The position numbers and the translations under genes are program-made. The notes under the pieces were generated by a model that worked only from the letters and a program-made list of their open reading frames with translations, was not told where the DNA came from and made no database searches. A DNA stretch of 64,000 nucleotides from Phorcus lineatus (Eukaryota; Mollusca; Gastropoda; Trochida; Trochidae). Positions 59,584 to 64,000 of this stretch are shown here, in pieces. The DNA lies in the NCBI GenBank assembly GCA_921293015.1, contig OV121088.1, forward strand, positions 3,162,001 through 3,226,000, given 5' to 3'. Positions within the stretch are counted from its first letter, which is position 1; the number at the start of each line of letters is the position of its first letter.

Positions 59584-60002
59584 GAAGGTGATTTTGCCCA
59601 CCTGGCCATGTTACTTATTAATAAAATTGGGGAAGCGAGGGATAAATTTAGAATTAAGTTACATAGCAAGAGGAGGTAAAGTTCTAAATGGTAAAAAATA
59701 GGTAAGAATTTACAATAGAAAAATGAGGGGGTTGGGGATATAAAAAAATATAAATAAGATAAATAAAATAAATCAATATAAAATGAAAACAGGCATCGTG
59801 TCACATGACGTTGTTTATAAACAGAAGAACAAAAATGAATCAGCCAATCAACGATCGCATGTCATAAAGGGGATTCCCCTGACACAATGACCGTAACTCG
59901 CTTGGCCAGCGCCAAGTCCGTGTCACGTGACCTCTTTCCCGGCTATGGTAATTACGTAACTGCTGGTCAATTAGGTCTGAAAGGCTAGGGTTGCAGTTCC
60001 CC
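59584..60002. other. End of unit 1; moderately GC-rich, ends in an inverted TTAA-type terminus
   Basis: There is no gene. The last 23 bases up to 60007 read as the inverse of the sequence starting at 47684 (GGGTTGCAGTTCCCCTTTAA). The duplication junction lies at 60002/60003. Confidence 0.5.
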
Positions 60003-60211
60003 TTTAAAGTTAGGTTCTGACTTGTGTGGAAAGATTTGGGATTTTCGTCACTATTACTCAATTCCTATGATAAAAAAAATTTCACTTACTATTTGAAATT
60101 TCTTATCTATGACAGATATAGGAGTTTGAGGGGTTTTTTAAAATTTGGCAGTAAATTGAACCAGCCAGGCGTCCCGATAGTTGCGATGTCGGATTTCTGA
60201 TTACGAATGAA

Positions 60212-60756
60212 TCACAGGGGCGTGTATCGTTTAGAAATAGCTTTAGAAAGACATATATACCCATAGACCCTACCCTACTACTATATAAAAGGAAAGGGAT
60301 GTAACGACCAAACCACCCCATGCTCGAACAAAGTCAGTTTTCGCATCCAAAATAATTTTTCTGGACAAATTGTTCACTACGATTCGAAAGCTAAATGATT
60401 TCCCTACAAAACGAGCTATGGATTGTCAAAATCGGGTAATTATTTCAAAAGTTACATGCAACGACGTCCCGAAAATCGCTACCGCCAGATTTTCAGGCCA
60501 AAATCCCCACTCACGAAAAACAGCAAAAACTCACCGTTTAACATCGTTTATTGATTCCAGCAATGTTGACAACACCAATGTAGAGCTCGATTCGATCGGC
60601 GACATCGAACTACATGTTCACAATATGAGAACAGCACCTAATTATTATTTCTACGAGTGCTAGCAGACATTATATAAAAAATCATCTGCCTTGCGGTTGT
60701 CTTGTCCACCATAACAGTGGCCTTGACATTCATTTGACCTCGTAGCCGCAGCAAAT
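60212..60756 (+). repeat. Third copy of the 545-bp repeat arm (in unit 2)
   Basis: Same orientation and sequence as 48226-48770, including the residues that distinguish the left from the right arm. It is therefore a duplicate of the left arm. Confidence 0.92.
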
Positions 60757-63530
60757 TTACAAATTAAAGGATTTGGTAGAAATTAACATTGAGTATTTTC
60801 TTTTAAATTCCCTTCTGCAGCCATGTGTGTTTTAATGAGTCCAAAATATTAAATAAACTTGTTCTTTATAACTATGGGTCAAATTATAATTTTTTTAAAC
60901 GTTCCAGAAATATGTAATTAGTCGACTGGCAAATGTCAAAATTTCAAACGAATCGTTAGAAAAACGAAACATTACCTTTGATTTAATTGACAATAATTTT
61001 TTTTAATAATTTATGTAGAACAATATACTTATTAGTATTATTTTTCATGTTTTATTAAAGAATATTAACAACTTTTACTCGGTTTACCTAAAAATATTGT
61101 TTTGATCTTTTTCTCCAAAAAGTGATGGAATATATAATATGAACCTGTTACCTACATTAACTTAATATATTTTGCTATCCTTCTAAATTAAAGCATATAT
61201 TTTTAAAACTCAGTTATTTTTTATAATTGGAAAAGAAAATATTCAAAAATTAAAAGAATTTGTAAAGAGGTTTGAATCTCAAAGGCAAATTTGAAAGCAA
61301 CTCCTAATTCTATAGATAAACTACTTCCATGTTGAATATTTGATGTGCAGTTCAGATACATTATTTAATAAAATAAGTTTACCATTAGATAGGTGATTTA
61401 ATTTTATTTCTTCAAAAAATAGTGATATAATTTAAATATTATCAAAACTGTGTTCGACAAAAAAAGGGATATTTATTTTTCAGAGGTCAGACAGAATTAT
61501 ATATTTTTTTATCAATATTGGCTTGGCTCAGGAGTGAGATCATGTAAATTATAAAAGATGTGGATAGCAATCATTGATAATGACTTGTATTTTGTAATTC
61601 ATACTGTTCAACCACCCTGGTGGTTAGGGGCATAAATGCAATGCCTCGCTTGGAAGGTTACCTTAGTTTTCTTTATTGGAAGCAATTTTGATTTTCATAG
61701 TTAAAAGATTAAAATAACAAAAACAAATTAAGTTACAACATGCTGCATTAAAACTTATTAACAGTTATGTATAATCATGTTGAAAAAATAACTTTTCTTA
61801 TAACTTCAGTTGAAAGGTAGATATTTATGCCTCATTAAAAGGTGAATTGATTAAGTTGAGAACAAATAGTCCTGTTGGCAGAGAGAATTCAATGATAGGT
61901 ATCTTTTTACTAAAATAAGGCCTGTCTCTCCCCGATAAAGGAACAAACATTAACAGTGTGTCCAGTAAATAAGAGAATAAATTGCATTCTGAAAGTATAT
62001 CTTTTATGTATAAGGTCAAAAAAAGCATGTCTGAAGTGACAGATCTCCAGACTGGCACAGTACTTGTATCTTTACTTGCTGTTTCAAATGCAATAAATCT
62101 GATTTAGTTACATTTTTTAGAATATTTGCGTATGGGGGCATTTTCCCCAAAATGTCCAGAATTTGTTTGCCTTGCAAGCAATAAACTCTTTAGTTTCATA
62201 AACATGTCTGTAATGGTAATGGTAATCAAATGATGTCTCTACCTTTTTTACACTTCAAAGAAATTAATTATGCTCACTGAAATTAATTTGAGTTGAGCTT
62301 GATATAATAACACAAACCTTAACAGTGATACACACTCAACCTTTTTACAAGGTTCACAGGCGCAGAGGCACATCAGTTCTGTAATATTTTTCTCAGTTTT
62401 AAAAGAATAGAGTCATGACCCTGGAGCTGATCAGGCTTTAAAATCTATTATCACTAGAACATAGTATTATAATACCAATCGCTTATGGAGCATATAAATA
62501 TTCCATCTTTCTTAGCTTTATTAAGATTATTTAAGAAGAAGATATTTATAAGGTTATGACCTGTGTGACTTTAGTGGGGGACAAACACGATATATAATAT
62601 ATAGTTTAGAATCCTCATTAGAAGATCATCACTATCATCTTCAGGAGAAAAAAATGAAAATAGGTTTTAGGAGACCTTTCTTAGGTCACCAAATTAATAA
62701 ATTTAGATCCTTAGTAGTCAAGGAATTGGTACTCAAAATTATATTAGGACACTGTCCCATGTCAGGCTAGATGAGGTGAAAAGTGAAATTGAATCAGTTG
62801 CAGTTTAATTCAATTGGCATTGAATATTTGATGTAGAAATTATAATTGAAAATCTAAAAACACATTCTTTGTACATCATCTGTTATATATCCAGCACGAA
62901 ACAGACAGATTTGATTTGTAGCCCATACTTCACCTACTGTTAAGCACTCATTACAAGTTGTGCCAAAATAAACTTTCCTTGCCTATTATTGTGTATATTA
63001 TAGTCATAAAAGTATTTGTATTCAGTATGGAACATCCTTTAAAATTTACCAACTCAAACTTTTAAATATTCATAAAAACATCATGAAAGGCTTTTATGAA
63101 GTACAACCTACTGATCATCTAAGTTATGCAAAGTCTTAACAATTACTCATGGTTAATGGTATTAAACTAAAACTTTGAAAAGGGAGGTGTTATCCATAGG
63201 TGGCTAGAAATTCATGTATTAAACACATGAAATAACTATTTTATACTCCCCAAAACACACATTGAGTTCTTTGAAGGTTAATGGCACCTATAATGATCAC
63301 ATATCAAATAATAAGAATCAATTGAATTCAATACAATCAATATAATTGGATATAAGTGATGAAAGTAAATGTATTGTTTTCTTAATTGGGGACTCACTTG
63401 TATGTTTGTATATATACAAAAACATATTAAAGAATCCTCACAAATAAATTCATTGATAGTCAATTTATTTATATTATTTGAAGATTTTATTGAATTACAA
63501 TAGCAGAAAATTTTCAAGAGTGTCCATGTA

Positions 63531-63607
63531 TTAGAGATTCTTTTCCATGTATGCAGCAAGGATATTCTCCAGATTAAACTGTCCCCTCTTGATATCGAAT
63601 CTTGTAA
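63531..63607 (-). CDS. Terminal exon of the small gene, second copy (partial gene)
   Basis: Copy of 51545-51621, with acceptor TTTTTCAG, frame TRFDIKRGQFNLENILAAYM and TAA; AATAAA at 63486-63491. The upstream exons of this copy would lie beyond 64000. Confidence 0.5.
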
Positions 63608-64000
63608 CTGAAAAATATAAATTGGAACCAAATTAAATATGAGGCAAAAAAAGATTGTTCCATTGTCATTATAGCTCCTCAAGTACTGCAATATTAATTG
63701 TATTTAGTGTTACAAACTAACATTTTAAATGACAAAGTATAGTCAAAGTGGTTGCTCTCATAATTCAAACAATCATGGAACTTAATATTTGGTTAATCAT
63801 AATCTACATTGGTAAAGGTGTGTTGTATAAACATCTATGATTACAACATTTTGCTTTTAAGATAGCTGAAACAAATAGGTTTTAAATTTAAGTTGGATTT
63901 CTTTTGCCTCTTTTACAGAATTGCTCAATCAAACTCTAGAAACAAAGTGACACTTTTCACCCAAAAAGTTTCATACAGCATTAACAACAGCTTGAGACAT

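Larger units (their letters stand above)
48017..60002. repeat. Tandem duplication, unit 1 (11,986 bp)
   Basis: Sequence from 48017 onward reappears from 60003 onward at a constant offset of 11,986 with no indel. It runs to the window end, at least 3,998 bp. Spot comparisons at 48541, 49861, 50581 and 51961 against the second copy are identical. The unit contains an inverted repeat, a small minus-strand gene and a gypsy element. It starts at TTTAAAG, and the second copy starts at the same heptamer. Confidence 0.92.
60003..64000. repeat. Tandem duplication, unit 2 (partial, cut by window end)
   Basis: Direct copy of 48017-52014. It includes an inverted-repeat arm (60212-60756) with TATA box (60282-60292) and 97-codon frame (60370-60663), the satellite unit, and the terminal exon of the small minus-strand gene. 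Confidence 0.93.

Overview
The window looks like nuclear DNA of a bivalve mollusc, or at least a close lophotrochozoan relative. It is AT-rich. Its genes are split into short exons with GT/AG introns, it is dense in decayed transposons, and it carries an intact Ty3/gypsy retrotransposon whose dimensions match the Steamer-like elements of bivalves. There are no bacterial operons, ribosome binding sites, rRNA genes or CRISPR arrays. The species is inferred, not shown.

Four host genes can be assembled exon by exon from splice sites and reading phase. (1) On the minus strand, 22996 to 9553, lies a complete 16-exon gene for a 719-residue secreted astacin (M12A) zinc metalloprotease: signal peptide, acidic propeptide, catalytic domain, EGF-like, CUB, Cys-rich, thrombospondin-1 and Cys-rich tail. 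(2) On the plus strand, 32636 to 39715, lies an 11-exon gene for a secreted endonuclease/exonuclease/phosphatase-fold protein of about 484 residues. (3) On the minus strand, 47092 to 44648, are the last four exons of an SH2 adaptor of SLP-76/BLNK type. (4) On the minus strand, 53179 to about 51545, is a small unrecognised multi-exon gene lying inside a duplicated segment.

Region by region: 1-9.2 kb is a decayed Jockey-type LINE, two TTAA-flanked MITEs and satellite-like repeats. 9.5-23.0 kb is the astacin gene, whose introns hold a LINE, minisatellites, a (TA)n run and a MITE piece. 23-32 kb is intergenic DNA with LINE ends, two tRNA-derived SINE-like copies, a mariner remnant, a MITE and a BEL/Pao remnant. 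32.6-39.7 kb is the nuclease-fold gene. 40-44.6 kb is repeats. 44.6-47.1 kb is the SH2 gene.

From 48.0 kb to the window end the sequence is organised by duplication. A unit of exactly 11,986 bp (48017-60002) is followed head-to-tail by a second copy of its first 3,998 bp (60003-64000, cut by the window end). I saw no difference between the copies in the stretches I compared. Inside the unit is a 545-bp inverted repeat with TATA-like boxes (48226-48770 against 53382-53926). It also holds a young, apparently intact gypsy element (54943-59578) with identical 183-bp LTRs, a 5-bp target duplication and one gag-pol ORF of 1333 codons. The duplication is either a very recent genomic event or an assembly artefact; the sequence alone cannot decide.
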